This document shows, piece by piece, positions 1 through 11,206 of a stretch of 64,000 nt of DNA (within the stretch, counting starts at the first letter, position 1; every line of letters begins with the position of its first letter). The position numbers and the translations under genes were made by a program. Below the pieces are notes generated by a model. It was given only the letters and a program-made list of their open reading frames with translations. It was not told the DNA's origin and made no database searches. Origin of the DNA: Solanum dulcamara (Eukaryota > Streptophyta > Magnoliopsida > Solanales > Solanaceae); NCBI RefSeq assembly GCF_947179165.1, contig NC_077238.1, positions 44,933,293-44,997,292 of the forward strand, written 5' to 3'.

Positions 1-2013
1 CCCCCGTTTCATATAGTTAAAGGTTTTGCAAAATAGAAACTAGAAACCCTATTTTGGTATCGTGGTTTCGAGCGAGTCATTTGCAGTTTGTGTTGTATTA
101 TGTTGGTGTGAACTGCTTATACATGTTTTGCAGGTTTTTGTTGTTGGTTGTCTGTAGTTATTAGGAGTGTAATTGGAAATTCGGAAAGCGCATATTATAG
201 GGGAGGTGTTGCCCGATTTTCGTTAATGCCTTAACTAGTTAAGGAACTAGTCGAGAAGGTGAGCGAGGAAATGAATGTTGTGAATACTCGTAGGTAATAT
301 AAGATGCTGGAAAAGTCTAAGGTGGTAGATATTCGTGTTGCTTCCATGTTAAATAGTTTTGGAGGACGACGATGTGAACGCGATTAATAGAAGTACGTAA
401 AAGGTATGTAAATTCTATCTTTTCTTTCTTTGGGCATATCTTAGATTTAAGTGACAAATGATATGTGTATGAAGCTTGGGGTAATTCTATTCATGAGCTC
501 TGAACATGATTCACAATTCATAATTCATGTTCACTGTTGAATGTTTAGACTCTTAAAGTAGTTAATCTTCCATTCCTCAAGTCTTCTATATGCTGAGAAG
601 TAGTGTATGTAAAGTTATTCTTGCTCTCTTTTGGCATGACTTAGGTGTAAGTATTGTGTATATGAAGTTGAAGTTATTCCACTCTTAAGACTCTGAGTGT
701 GATTTAAGGCTCTTATTCACTTCTCGATATTAGAAATCCTCCAATAGTTGAGTTATGGACTTGTAAGTCTTCTACATGACTAACAGTAGTACACGTGAAG
801 CCTATTCCTTCCTTCTCTTAAAATGGCTTATTGTAAGTGAAACGATATATGATATGAGTTAAAGACAGTTCCATTTATAGGCTCTGGATGTGACTCATGA
901 CTTGTACTCACTCTTGAATGATAAGGGTCTTAAAGTAGTTGAACTATGACCCTCGAGCCGTCTATGGGCTGAATAGTGATGGAATGTGTAAGCTCCTATA
1001 CCTAGGGGCTTTGGAACATATTTTATGGTGATACCTGAGGGATGTTTGACATGTTACCAAGTATTATAGGCACATATATGCACTATTATGTGATATGTGG
1101 ATTGGGCCGTCGTTCCTCGACATTATTATATGAGATGCATGTATACGGATCGGGTCATCATTCCTCAGCACTAATATATGAGATACGGATCAGGCCGTCG
1201 TACCTCAGCATTATCATGTGATATATTGATCCGGCCGTCGTTCCTCAGCATGTGTTTGCTATATACATGGATCGGGCTATACGTCCCACAGTGGTAATAA
1301 TATGGATATGCCTATCATGATAGATGATATGTTTGTAACACCGAGTCCCTGAACTGGCCGAGTACGGTATGTGATAATAGTTTGTAGGACTTTATTTCAT
1401 AAAATACAGGCACGGTGAATGGTTAAATATTATAATTGCCCCTGCATCCCTTTTTTAAGTGTAATTATTTATATACTATTACATGCTTACATACTCAGTA
1501 CATATGTTATACTGACCCCCTTTCCTTGGGGGGCTGCATTTCATGCCAGCAGGTACAGACGCGCGCTTTGGGGATCTGCCAGCCTAGGGTTCCACTCGGC
1601 AAGTTTGGGAAAAGCTCTATTGTATCGGAGCCTAGGTTTTGGTACTAAACCTCTGATGTATATATTTGTTTATTCAGGGGTACGACGGGGGCCCTGTCCC
1701 ACCTTATGTTATCACTAATACTTTTAGAGTTTTGTAGATACGTATGTGGGTTGTGTATATATGCGTGTTCAATTGTTCCTGTATGACTTATATTTTGGGA
1801 TGTTCCCTTAGTCGAGGCAGCCGTGTTGGCTCACGTGTATGTTTATAATGGGATGACCCCATAAGCTACAATAGCCTCGCCGTCTTATAAGTTGTGTTGC
1901 TTATTGAGATGTTGTGATCCAAACAGGCAAAGGGTTTACTTATAGTTACCAGGGGTATATGCGAGTGTCCAGCTCGGATACCAAGTCGCAGCCCATGGGG
2001 TTAGGTCATGATA
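1..2013 (+). repeat. Ty3/gypsy LTR, 3' part, (+) orientation
   Basis: This stretch aligns by eye, in reverse orientation, with the two G2 LTRs (5878-8956 and 13548-16453), but is clearly more diverged. The shared track runs from the segment near base 1 through the tandem-unit zone to the end motif GGTTAGGTCATGATA, which corresponds to the GGGTTGGGTCATGACA terminus of G2. It enters the window already inside the LTR. At about 2013 it abuts protease/RT-linker coding sequence of G1 on the other strand, so it is the 3' LTR or a solo LTR of a (+) element inserted into G1 pol. No open frame here is protein-like. Confidence 0.75.
1099..1290 (+). repeat. Tandem repeat of ~40 bp inside the LTR
   Basis: Five imperfect units start at about 1099, 1147, 1187, 1227 and 1269 (spacing 48, 40, 40, 42). 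Each begins GGATCGGGCCGTCGTTCCTC or a close variant, followed by an AT-rich spacer with ATGTGATAT-like ends. Short tandem arrays of this kind are common in the 3' half of large Solanaceae gypsy LTRs. Confidence 0.8.
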
Positions 2014-4200
2014 CTGGCTCCAAATCAATTACAAAATTGATATCACAGTAAGGAGGCACACCCTACAAGTCTATAAGTAATACATCCACAAACTCTCTTA
2101 CCACCCTCGTGGTATTTAAATGAGAGGACTCCTTAGTGAGATCACATATATGAGCCAAATATGATAAGCAACCCTTATCCAACAAATGGCGAGCGAGAAT
2201 ATAAGATGTCACTACCTTAGGATATAAACTCAGATTACCCTTCCACACCAAGCTAGGAAAACTGGGATAGGCTAAGGTCATGGTCTTCACATAATAATCA
2301 AATATAGCATGATATGAAGATAATACCATACCTAATATTAAATCAAAATCAAGCATGTCTAATAAAATCAAGTCTGCACGAGTCTCTCTATCAGAAGATA
2401 TCACCAGTTACCTCCGATATACCCGATCCACCACTAAGGACTCACCTACCAGAGTAGAAATAATAATAGGCACAGTAAGAGGCTCACATATATAATTACT
2501 ACCCATATCAAAATAGGTCGACACATAAGAATAGATAGACCCTGGATCAAATAATATTCAAGTAGAATGATGGCAAATCGGAACAACACTTGTAATAACT
2601 GCATTAGAGCCCTCCGCCTTAGATCTACCTGGTATAGCATAGCATAGCTAATGGTCACCTCTACCCTGCGAACAACCACTAGCATCACCTCTAGCTCCAC
2701 CTTTGGCACCCTTTGTGACATCTCTAGTACCCTACAATTAGAGCGGGAGTAGAACAAACAGGTGGTGTCTTGAGCCATCCAGTAGAAGGAGTATTTCTGG
2801 GACAATCTTGGGCCTTATGCCCAAACTCATCACACACATAACATCCTAAAAGACCTAAACCATGTGGAGGATAACCAGAAATGTTAATACGTCCATAGAA
2901 CTCGAAGAACCACTATAATAAATCTAACCTATTTGGCTCCACCTATACCATTTGTGCCCTGAATAGCTGCCTAAACTAGTCTACCCTGATAACCATGGGT
3001 GCCTGAACCCAAGTACTCTCTGCCTCTAAAGGGATAACCATTGAACTGACCCTACCGACGGAACCTCTTGGCCCCGCTCTATCTAGCATGTCGAATGCTC
3101 TCTGTCATCCTAGCGTGGTCAATAATACTCTAAAAGGTACACTCAATAGCATAAGAGAGGTTGTAGCCTCCTGAAGATAACTGGTGATTCCCTTCATGAG
3201 CTTGTAAATCCTCTCAAACTCAGTGGGAATACTCGATATAGCATAATAAGTCAGCTCATAGAAGAAATCCTCATACTCAGATACTGATAAGGAGCCCTTC
3301 TCCAATCTATCAAATTCATCCCTATACTGATCACGGAGTCTATAAGGAATGAACTCTTAAGGAACACCTCTATAAACTGCTCCCAACTCATCATAAGGGA
3401 ACCAGTAGGCCTGCAAGAAAGAACCAATCTCCACCACTCCTTAGCCACTCTTGTGAACTGGTAGGAGGTATAGGCTACTCCATGTGCCTCTAGACTACCT
3501 AGGTTTAACAACTTATCTTGGCACTCAGTCAAAAAATGATAGGCCCTCTCTCTGGCCGCACCATCAAACCTGGGAGATGCCTATCAAACAAACCTCTCAA
3601 AGTTTCTCTACTCAGCTACTAACATAGAAACATGAACATAAACTAGTAGAGCTACAAATCTTTGTGGTACGATAGAAGGCACTGAAGAAGAACTCGAAGT
3701 CTGAAATCCAACACTAGGCCCCTAATTTGTTGGTGTAGTACCAGCTGCAATAGGAGACAATGAAGTACTTGGAATAACTCTAGGACTAGGAGCACTACCA
3801 AATCTAGTAAATAGATTAACCAGTAACTCCTGAAGCATCGAATCACTATCAAGAACCATAGGATGCTGGTCTGGCCTCTACTTCTCAGCCTGCTGCTTAT
3901 AATCATCCTCATGCTCATTCACAAGTTCAAGTGATGATTCTCTATCTTGTCCATGAGCAGATGTGGTTCCTCTCACTTGACCACCATGCCTAATTCCATC
4001 AGGTCCTCTACCTCACCCTCAAACTGGGGGTCTGGTAGTAGGTGCAGCCTCACCCTCGATAACTCTAGCTCTAGTCCACACCATCTGTGCAAAAGGAATA
4101 GATTAGATGTATACAACATTTGATAAGAATAATTTACGCAAAAAGAATCAAAAGAATGAATTGATCCTAACAATTATCTTGTAGCCTCTCAAAGATAAGT
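2014..4200 (-). pseudogene. G1 gypsy gag-protease pseudogene
   Basis: Reading leftward, this is the start of a Ty3/gypsy polyprotein. A polar N-terminal region lies at 3652-4173. The gag domain follows at 3105-3600, with the block TECQDKLLNLG and then EKGSLSVSEYEDFFYEL in a shifted frame. A CCHC zinc knuckle (C-x2-C-x4-H-x4-C) is at 2802-2843. The aspartic protease at 2063-2560 has the active-site triplet degraded to DMGS, and the later block ADLILLDMLDFDLILGM is characteristic of the family. The linker GVPPYCDINFVIDLEPVS continues to 2014, where the (+) LTR cuts it off. Stops and frameshifts occur in every module. RT, RNase H and integrase of this copy are not in the window. Confidence 0.85.
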
Positions 4201-4274
4201 ATGGACGTTTGGGTACTGTACCGCGAGACTCTACTAGACACTCTACTCTTTAACTTAAGAGACTAGTGAACCTA

Positions 4275-4290
4275 GTGCTGTGATATCAAT
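4275..4290 (-). other. G1 primer-binding site (tRNA-iMet type)
   Basis: On the minus strand the bases just inside the LTR end read ATTGATATCACAGCAC. This is a decayed version of the TGGTATCAGAGC primer site complementary to initiator tRNA-Met. It lies 1-2 bases from the LTR end at 4292, which fixes the element's orientation and makes the adjacent LTR its 5' LTR. Confidence 0.7.
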
Positions 4291-4291
4291 T

Positions 4292-5877
4292 TGTTCTGAC
4301 CCAAAAACTGAGGTCATGATGGAGCACATCCCAAACCCCATCCCGATGTGTGCAAGCCTAAAAGTAAAACTCATGCTAGGCTTTCAAGGGGAAGTCAGGC
4401 TATAATTAAATGAAATAAAAAGACAAGAAAAAAATTATCCCAAAACCTGGTGTGATAAGTACAAAAAGAATCTAATACAAAGTTTGTATCTAAAGATACA
4501 ACGTATTCTCTGGATGATACTAAAGACTGAGAAATAAAGATAGACTAGCGATGATTCAGATCCCAGAATCTCACTACTAATCTGAATGTCTGAAATCCGC
4601 TAGAACATCAACTACCAAGCAAAATGCCCTGTCTAGAATCTGTATCGAAAGGGACATAGAAGGTAGGAGTCACTATAATCCACATGTACTTAGTACGTTA
4701 AGCTGACTGAGTATAAGGAATTACTCAGACCTATAAAATAAACTAAGGAACGCTTCCACCTGTATATAAAAAAGTCTTATTCCGGCTACGGTTCTACCAA
4801 TTTAAATTGAATGATGCGATTAATGTAAATACATAAGTCCAATTTGCATGATATTTATCAATGCAATGTAATGCAACATGATGATGCAATGATATGGTGG
4901 TACGATAGAATCAAGGTTGTGGGACAACCTAACATATACAACTGTCGAGCTAAGACTTTTAGACAAGGACCCATGAGGGACTCGCAGTCCATAGACTATA
5001 TCACATCTCGAACTCTCATCAACTTTCCACCAAGCTCGTTGTCAAGGATAAAAAAGTGCCATATTTATTTTCTCAAAAGGATGTTCACAATTCTCCTCTT
5101 CTCATGATCAATGTTGTAATGAATGAGGATGAATGCATCACAATACATATGACATGAATAAAATATTCAACTCAACATGTATACACAAGGTTCAAGTTCT
5201 CTCAACTAAACCTAAACATGATATTCACCCTCACTAGATAGCAATGTGAAGGAAATACATCAAAATAAGTGTTCACCCCCTTTTGAAAACATTTTAGTAC
5301 TCAAGTAAACTCAAAAACCCCAACTCGACCCCTCAAGTGGGAATTTCAAGTCAAATAGTCTCTCATGCCCCTCTCCCAGGAAACCATGAGTCAAATATTC
5401 TTTAAAATATATAAGGTAGTAAAATAAGGCCCCCACAAGAGCTATACAACATAAATAGGCCCCCACACGAGCATCATAATGTAAATAAGCCCCCACACGG
5501 GCATCGAAAAGTAAATTTAATAGGCTCAATTTATACTACACCCCATCCCAAATTCTATAACATAGGAATGAATAATTACCCCATCCCAGTCTCAAGAAGG
5601 ATAGTCAAAACTACCTCAATTGATGAAACCGCATGTGGACACTTCTATCGGATGATCAACCCTCTAATTCAATGCCCGAATTGGCAACCCACTATCAAGA
5701 ATGAAACATACACATCAAAAGAACTCCAATTACATCAATATTGATAGGTTTTAGAATTAGGGGTAAAATAGTCTAAAAATCAATAATTTTTGAAAGAGGT
5801 TGAATTTGGAAATTTCTTTCAAAAACACGTTCTACTCATTAAGAGGAGTTCATGGTTGAAAACCCCACAAAATTAGA
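4292..5877 (-). repeat. G1 5' LTR, 3' half (interrupted by G2)
   Basis: The LTR terminus TGTTCTGACCC (plus-strand reading) is at 4292, next to the primer-binding site. The LTR runs right to 5877, where G2 begins with TGTCATGACCC. The other half resumes at about 16454. Joined, the LTR would be about 2.6 kb. It contains a 30-bp tandem repeat at 5428-5517. Flank 5873-5877 is TTAGA and the sequence after G2 is TTAGG at 16454-16458, a probable target duplication with one change. Confidence 0.75.
5428..5517 (-). repeat. 30-bp tandem repeat, 3 units
   Basis: Units start at 5428, 5458 and 5488 with an exact 30-base period. Each carries a GCCCCCACACGAGCAT-like core and a GTAAATA-like tail. The array lies inside the G1 LTR. 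Confidence 0.85.
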
Positions 5878-8800
5878 TGTCATGACCCAACCCCGTAGGC
5901 TGCAACTAGGGTCTGACCTGGACCCCCATATACCCAACTATCAGCTGTGGTCAAATTGAACTGTAAATAAAATAATATTACATAACAGAGCCCCATTGGG
6001 CGATAACATTCTCATAAACCTATAGCCTTTTTCATTTGTATCACAACATGATAGGACACACAAGCCGACAAGGCTGTCATAACATAATCACATATATCAT
6101 ATATCAGGTACACCTAGCTGAATCAAAGTGACATACACAACCCACATATACATGTCTACAAACCTCTAAAAATATAAATGACAACATATGGCGGGACAGG
6201 GCCTCCGCCGTACCCCCAAATGGACAAGACAATGTTATACATCAGTGGACAGTATCAAAACTAGGCCCCGATACAATGGAGCCTCTTCCAGCTGAACTGC
6301 ATGGAATCCTAAGCTGACAGACTCCCAAAACCTGTATCTGTACCTGCGGGCATTAACGCAGCCCCCCCCGAGAAAGGGGGTCAGTATGATATATGTACTG
6401 AGTATGTAAAACATAACATAGTACAACTGGAGGTATATCCAAAATAGAGAAGCAGGGGAACCAATAATCAAATCAGAAATATGTACCAGTACTCTGTGAA
6501 TCACAAAAACATGCATACTCAAATTTTCAATATAGCCGGCCCATCAGGGGTCCGGTGAATCATATATGTAGTATCAGTATCAGGACCTATGACATCACCA
6601 CCTTATTACAACACATCATCATAGTATCAGTATCAGGCCCCAGGCCATCATCACCTTATTACAACACATCATATATATACATACGGATGCCAGCCCTCTA
6701 ACGAGGGACTTGGTGAACAATGCAGTGAATTGCACGAATCTGACAGTCGACCCGGGACTCATAGAAGAAGTGTTACAGTATACACGAGTAGAGTAGTGAG
6801 AAACAAAACACAGTTTAAATCATTATCTGAGAATGAAGTCATCAAGTGAACCCTCACCTGGGGAATAGGGCAGAAGGTATCTGATGTATACTCTCTAACT
6901 GTCATTAAGGACTATATAAAAATGAGTTTTTGGAAATTTAGACATATACCAATGTGAAATATCTTATAGCAGTCCGAGCATTGGTTATCTCAGAGCCTTT
7001 GTTTTTTACAAGCAAGAGCTTAGTCGAATCAATTGTTATATAGTCATATAGAAGACTCGAAGATAGCAGCTTACTACTTTAAAGTTTAATCATTCAATAC
7101 TGAGCGAGGGTCCTGAAGTCATATTCAGAACCTAGGAATGGAATTACCCCCAAAGCTCATATCATATCCTTCTTACATCTAAGACATGGCAAAAGAGAAA
7201 AGATAGGCTTTACATACCTATACCAAAAACATACCAAGAGAAACTTCACATACCTTGTCTGAATTATTCCTTATCCTGTTTGCCTCGCCGTCCTTTGAAC
7301 CTATTCAACATGAAAGTAATATGAATATCAACCCCTTTTAACTTTCCAACACCCTAGGTTACACCTTAGTATTAATGGAATCTATTTCCTTAGTCGTTTT
7401 CCTTGACTAGTTCTGTTATTCACTAAGGCGTCGACAAAAATTAGGCAGAACCTCCTCTATAATGTGCCCTATCCATGTTTCCAATTAGGTCCCTAATAGC
7501 TACAACCAACCAATAACAACAACATGAAGCAATTCACACCAACAGTACACAACATAAACTCCAAATGACTTATTCAAAAATACGATATCACAATAGGGTG
7601 TTTAGCCTCTATTTTGTAACGCCTTTAATTATACACAAAGGGGGGTCATGTGGCTTCAACCAGAATCACCCTAAAACACATTAGAACATATTTAGTCCCT
7701 GCAACAACACATCACACCCCTGCAGCAGCAACTCACAAGAACAACGCCTTACTTTGACGACAATTCGACTATAACGACTACAATTTGGATTGTCTTCAAC
7801 GCCAAGCATTTATATTCTATTTTCACGTTTGCAGACACACACAAGGTGTATAATACACTCCCTAACAATACAATAAATTCAAATTTGAAAGGAAAAACAT
7901 CATCTTACCAGAATTTGGCCAAAACCATCAAAGAGCAACTTGGAACTTCTCCAAAGGCGCTGAAATTGAGCGGGCTGTTTGTGTTACTTCTTCGCTGCCC
8001 CAAATTAAAATTTTAGGTTATTAAACACCAATATAAAAATTAGGGACACTTCAAATAATTAATTCATAGAATGAAACTCGGAAGCTTACCCCAAAAGGGC
8101 CAAACCCGTAGCCCCTCTCTCTTGTCTCCAACGTTTTTCTCTTCTTCTTTATTCTATGTTTCCAATTGTAAATCTGAATTTTTGGTTCCATGAAAATAAT
8201 AAAACAAATATATACATATCCACATACTTAGGGAACACCGTGAATAATTAATTCACGGAAGAAAAGTGAAGAACTTACCTTAATTTCTTAGGAACCATGG
8301 CTGCCCCTTTCTCTTCTTCTTCTCCACGTTTTTCTCTCTATGCTTTGGGCTGAATTTTGAGTTCCAAATGACTTAAGAGTCATTAAAATACATATATATG
8401 GTCCCTTAGGAAGTGACGCGTGTCATCCCCTAAGGGTGACACGTGTTAAGCCCTTATTGAGCCACGGATCCACCCTTAGCCTCCAAGGCTGCCATGTGTC
8501 CTTGGTGAGGCCCACCCCCAAGTAGGTGGGTCACCTACTTGACCCCAAGCAGGTGGGTAAACTGATACCGTGTGGTACTTCCCTAGGCTGCCACGTGGCA
8601 TCTCCTTTTGCTGCCACGTGTCGCCTTCTCCTTTCTCCCGTGGGTTCGTAATCTCATCTTGTTTTAAGAGTCGATATAATCCGTACTACGTAAGCTTGAT
8701 ATATCCTTAAATAGATCAAGTGTATAAGACTTTTAACTTAGTAGCTTATGTAGGTAAATCGAGTCCTATGACTCATTTTTTTTAGCGTCCAACTCTTTCC

Positions 8801-8956
8801 GGATTCTCACGACTCTACTTCCAACCTTCCCTCTCACGAGGTACCACATTCTTATTTCCTTCGAGTTGTTTAATGTGTGTGGATAGTAGGGGTCTCATGG
8901 ATACTTTCAAGAAGATTAGGGATACGTTTCAAGGTTCAAAAGTATGGGGTGTAACA
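5878..8956 (-). repeat. G2 3' LTR (complete, ~3.08 kb)
   Basis: The plus-strand reading starts TGTCATGACCC at 5878 and ends GGGGTGTAACA at 8956, so the element-strand LTR runs TGTTACACCCC...TGACA. A polypurine tract follows immediately on the interior side. A direct copy is at 13548-16453. It contains a 53-bp duplication at about 6570-6675. Confidence 0.92.
6570..6675 (-). repeat. 53-bp tandem duplication in G2 LTR
   Basis: Two units start at 6570 and 6623. Both begin AGTATCAGTATCAGG and end CCTTATTACAACACATCAT. The same doublet is present in the other G2 LTR at about 14218-14325, so it predates insertion. Confidence 0.85.
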
Positions 8957-8960
8957 TTCT

Positions 8961-8972
8961 TCCCCCCTTTAG
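8961..8972 (-). other. G2 polypurine tract
   Basis: The minus strand reads AAAGGGGGGAAG a few bases before the 3' LTR start TGTTACACCCC. It is preceded by the family motif GACGAATGTTCTAAAG, and is the expected plus-strand priming site. Confidence 0.85.
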
Positions 8973-9236
8973 AACATTCGTCCCTAAATGTTAAACAAAA
9001 TCTCCCTTAGAACTTTATACAGAGTATTGGGAGGTTCTTTTCTGTTGTTATAATACATACTCCCACCTAAGTGATTAATATATCGGTTGTAGGAGTTGGG
9101 GTTACCTATAGACATCGGGAAATAGGTATGAATACTTGTGTTTCCTGTCCTCTTCAATTTCTCAGGTCATCCCCTTTTCTGGTTTTGATTTTGCCATAGT
9201 ATCTTAATGGAAGGCACATCTTCAGTTTACAATCTT

Positions 9237-10640
9237 CTAGTTTGCTGATCTAAGATGGCGATAGGTTTTTTTTTCCTTGCAGGATTCCATCTCCTGGACC
9301 TCATCTATGGAATATACCCTTGGTGGCTCGTCAGTATCTTTGCGAAGCATTCCTATCTGATGGACTTGGCGTATAGTTTCCAAATGAGGTGGTAAGCTTA
9401 ACTTACTAGCCACGTTGCCCACCTTATGAGTAACTTGATACAGTCTAATATATTTTGGGTCAAGTTCCCTTTTCTAGGGGACTCTGTTATGAACATTCAA
9501 TCATCAATTTAAACTCTGAATGTTGATTTCAATTATCTGTACATCATTTCGGCCGACTTTGGGTTGTAAGTCATTAGTTTGCTTAATCTTGTTTGGCTTA
9601 CCAACTTAGTCTTTTTCCCCAATAGGGGGACTTATACATTTTGCCTTACAACATTTTATAGGGGGTCATTTGAATGCTGGAATGGTAGCCCTTCTCGTAG
9701 GCAATTTCAATAAGTGGTGGGAGATCATCTCAGTTACTCTTAAAGCCAACCATATTAGTCCGCAATATATCTTCTAACATCTGATAGTATGCTTAGTCTA
9801 TTCAGCAGCTCGAGGGAAAAACTGGGGTACTAAGACCTACCTGTGTTCCCGATCTCTTCTTGGACTGATGTCCAAAAGTTAATCTTAATTGAAGTTCTTC
9901 CATATAAGATATTAGTTGGGGAAACCTCACGAAACCTTACTACCTCCATGTTGTATAACTCCACCTAATATTAGCTTCATAGGTGCTCTTGATTGGAAGC
10001 AAATCTGCTGATTCGTTAGCCTCGTATAGTCCTTCTCGACTCTTTTCAGAACTATAATTGGCATTCTATCTTTTGGGTCCTTCTTCTCCTCTTTCTTTCT
10101 ACTCCTTAGGGTTGGCTACCAGAAAATGCTACAGTCCCCTTATGTAATAGCTCTCATAGTCGTTCTATGCTTTGTCTAACATGATCTAGTATAGTTCTGA
10201 TGGAATTTTGGCATATATACTCGCCATCCTGTAGTAACCAGCCAGTTCTGCCAGTTTCGTTTAAACTTTTTCACCACTTTCCATACCCCCACTTGTAACC
10301 CTCTAGACACATTATCCTGTGTCATTTTCTTCCTTACAAAATGACAAGAGGGTACAAGAAGTATCCTAGCGTCATCTCGCTAGTCCTCATGTTTTACCTC
10401 GCCTTTTTCTCCTCTATCCTACATTCGATGTCGGGGGAGATCATTGTCCCAATCGTGGCCATGCATTATGTCACCCGTAGTACCAATTCCATCTCGATAG
10501 TTTGGCTTAACCTATCTTTGCATCTCTCGGTAGTTAATTGTAACTTGGGCTTTTTTGCCTGGAATAATAGCTATGGGGATTCCGTAAGGTCTTACCATTT
10601 CTTCACCCTACAATCTTACACCTTCTCGGCTGAGTAGGTA
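9237..10640 (-). pseudogene. G2 gypsy integrase pseudogene
   Basis: Minus-strand fragments match Ty3/gypsy integrase in the expected order. About 10490-10620 gives YGIPIAIIPGKKAQVT, a decayed form of the HG(I/V)P..I(V/I)SDRG.QFT core. About 9600-9790 gives DDLPPLIEIAYEKGYHSSI, corresponding to HLPLIEFAYNNSYHSSI. About 9424-9480 gives LDPKYIRLYQVTHKVG, and 9237-9422 gives the C-terminal block VASKLSLPPHLETIRQVHQ. There are many stops, and the spacing between core and C-terminal parts is about 600 bp too long, so extra sequence lies at about 9830-10490. Confidence 0.7.
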
Positions 10641-11086
10641 GACTTTGATCAAAGGAGAAGGGGCCAATATCGTTAATCCACAAGTAATATTCCCTTCAGA
10701 TTCATCTGACATTGAAGTGCGAAATGAGTCTTGTAGTTTATATTGTGAAATTTTCGACCTTGGGCATTGCTTCCTGTCATTCGTAAATTACATCAGCTGG
10801 TACCCTTACCTTTTGGGTTCTAATTTTTTGCCATCAGAGTTGGCTACCAAGTGGTGTCGAAATTCCCTCTCCCACTGGCCTGTATAGCTATTCAGTCATT
10901 TGCATATCATTAACTAATACTATGTCGATGAACTGTGGCATTCAAGTGCGCCATCAGTTAGCAGTTAGCTAATCCTTTTTGTCTTGCTTAAATCTTTATT
11001 TTTACAATACCCGTAATGTAGCGTATAGTACTCCGAGAACATAGTCTTGTGTCATTTTTCTATCGTTAGTTCAAATTCTTCCATCT
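10641..11086. other. G2 interior, unassigned
   Basis: Decayed sequence between the integrase remnant and the 5S-like segment. Short open frames exist on both strands, but none shows a recognisable family block. It most likely derives from pol or from a secondary insertion. Confidence 0.4.
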
Positions 11087-11206
11087 CACGCGATCATACC
11101 AGTACTAACACATTAGGTTCCATCAGAATTTCGAAGTTAAGCATACTGGGGCGAGAGTAATATTGGGATAGGTGACCTTCTTGGAAAGTCTTCATGTCAC
11201 GTTTCA
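11087..11206 (+). pseudogene. 5S rRNA pseudogene
   Basis: About 120 bp lines up along the whole length of plant 5S rRNA, with recognisable blocks in order: GCGATCATACCAG near the 5' end, CCATCAGAA, CGAAGTTAAGC, GGGCGAGAGTA and the internal control element GGATAGGTGACC, then a GGAAAGTCTTCATGT tail. I judge identity at roughly 80%, and most differences are C-to-T or G-to-A, as expected of a methylated, silent copy. The internal promoter region is only partly kept. It lies alone inside the G2 interior, not in a 5S array. It could be a retroposed 5S transcript or the remnant of a Cassandra-type terminal repeat, which carries 5S-like sequence. Confidence 0.8.

Noticed and set aside
1099..1290. CRISPR-like array (regular repeats with spacers)
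   Set aside because: Units are imperfect, the spacers are similar to each other, and the array lies in a plant LTR.
11087..11206. A functional 5S rRNA gene
   Set aside because: Too many changes, including in conserved positions, and it is a single copy inside a decayed retroelement.
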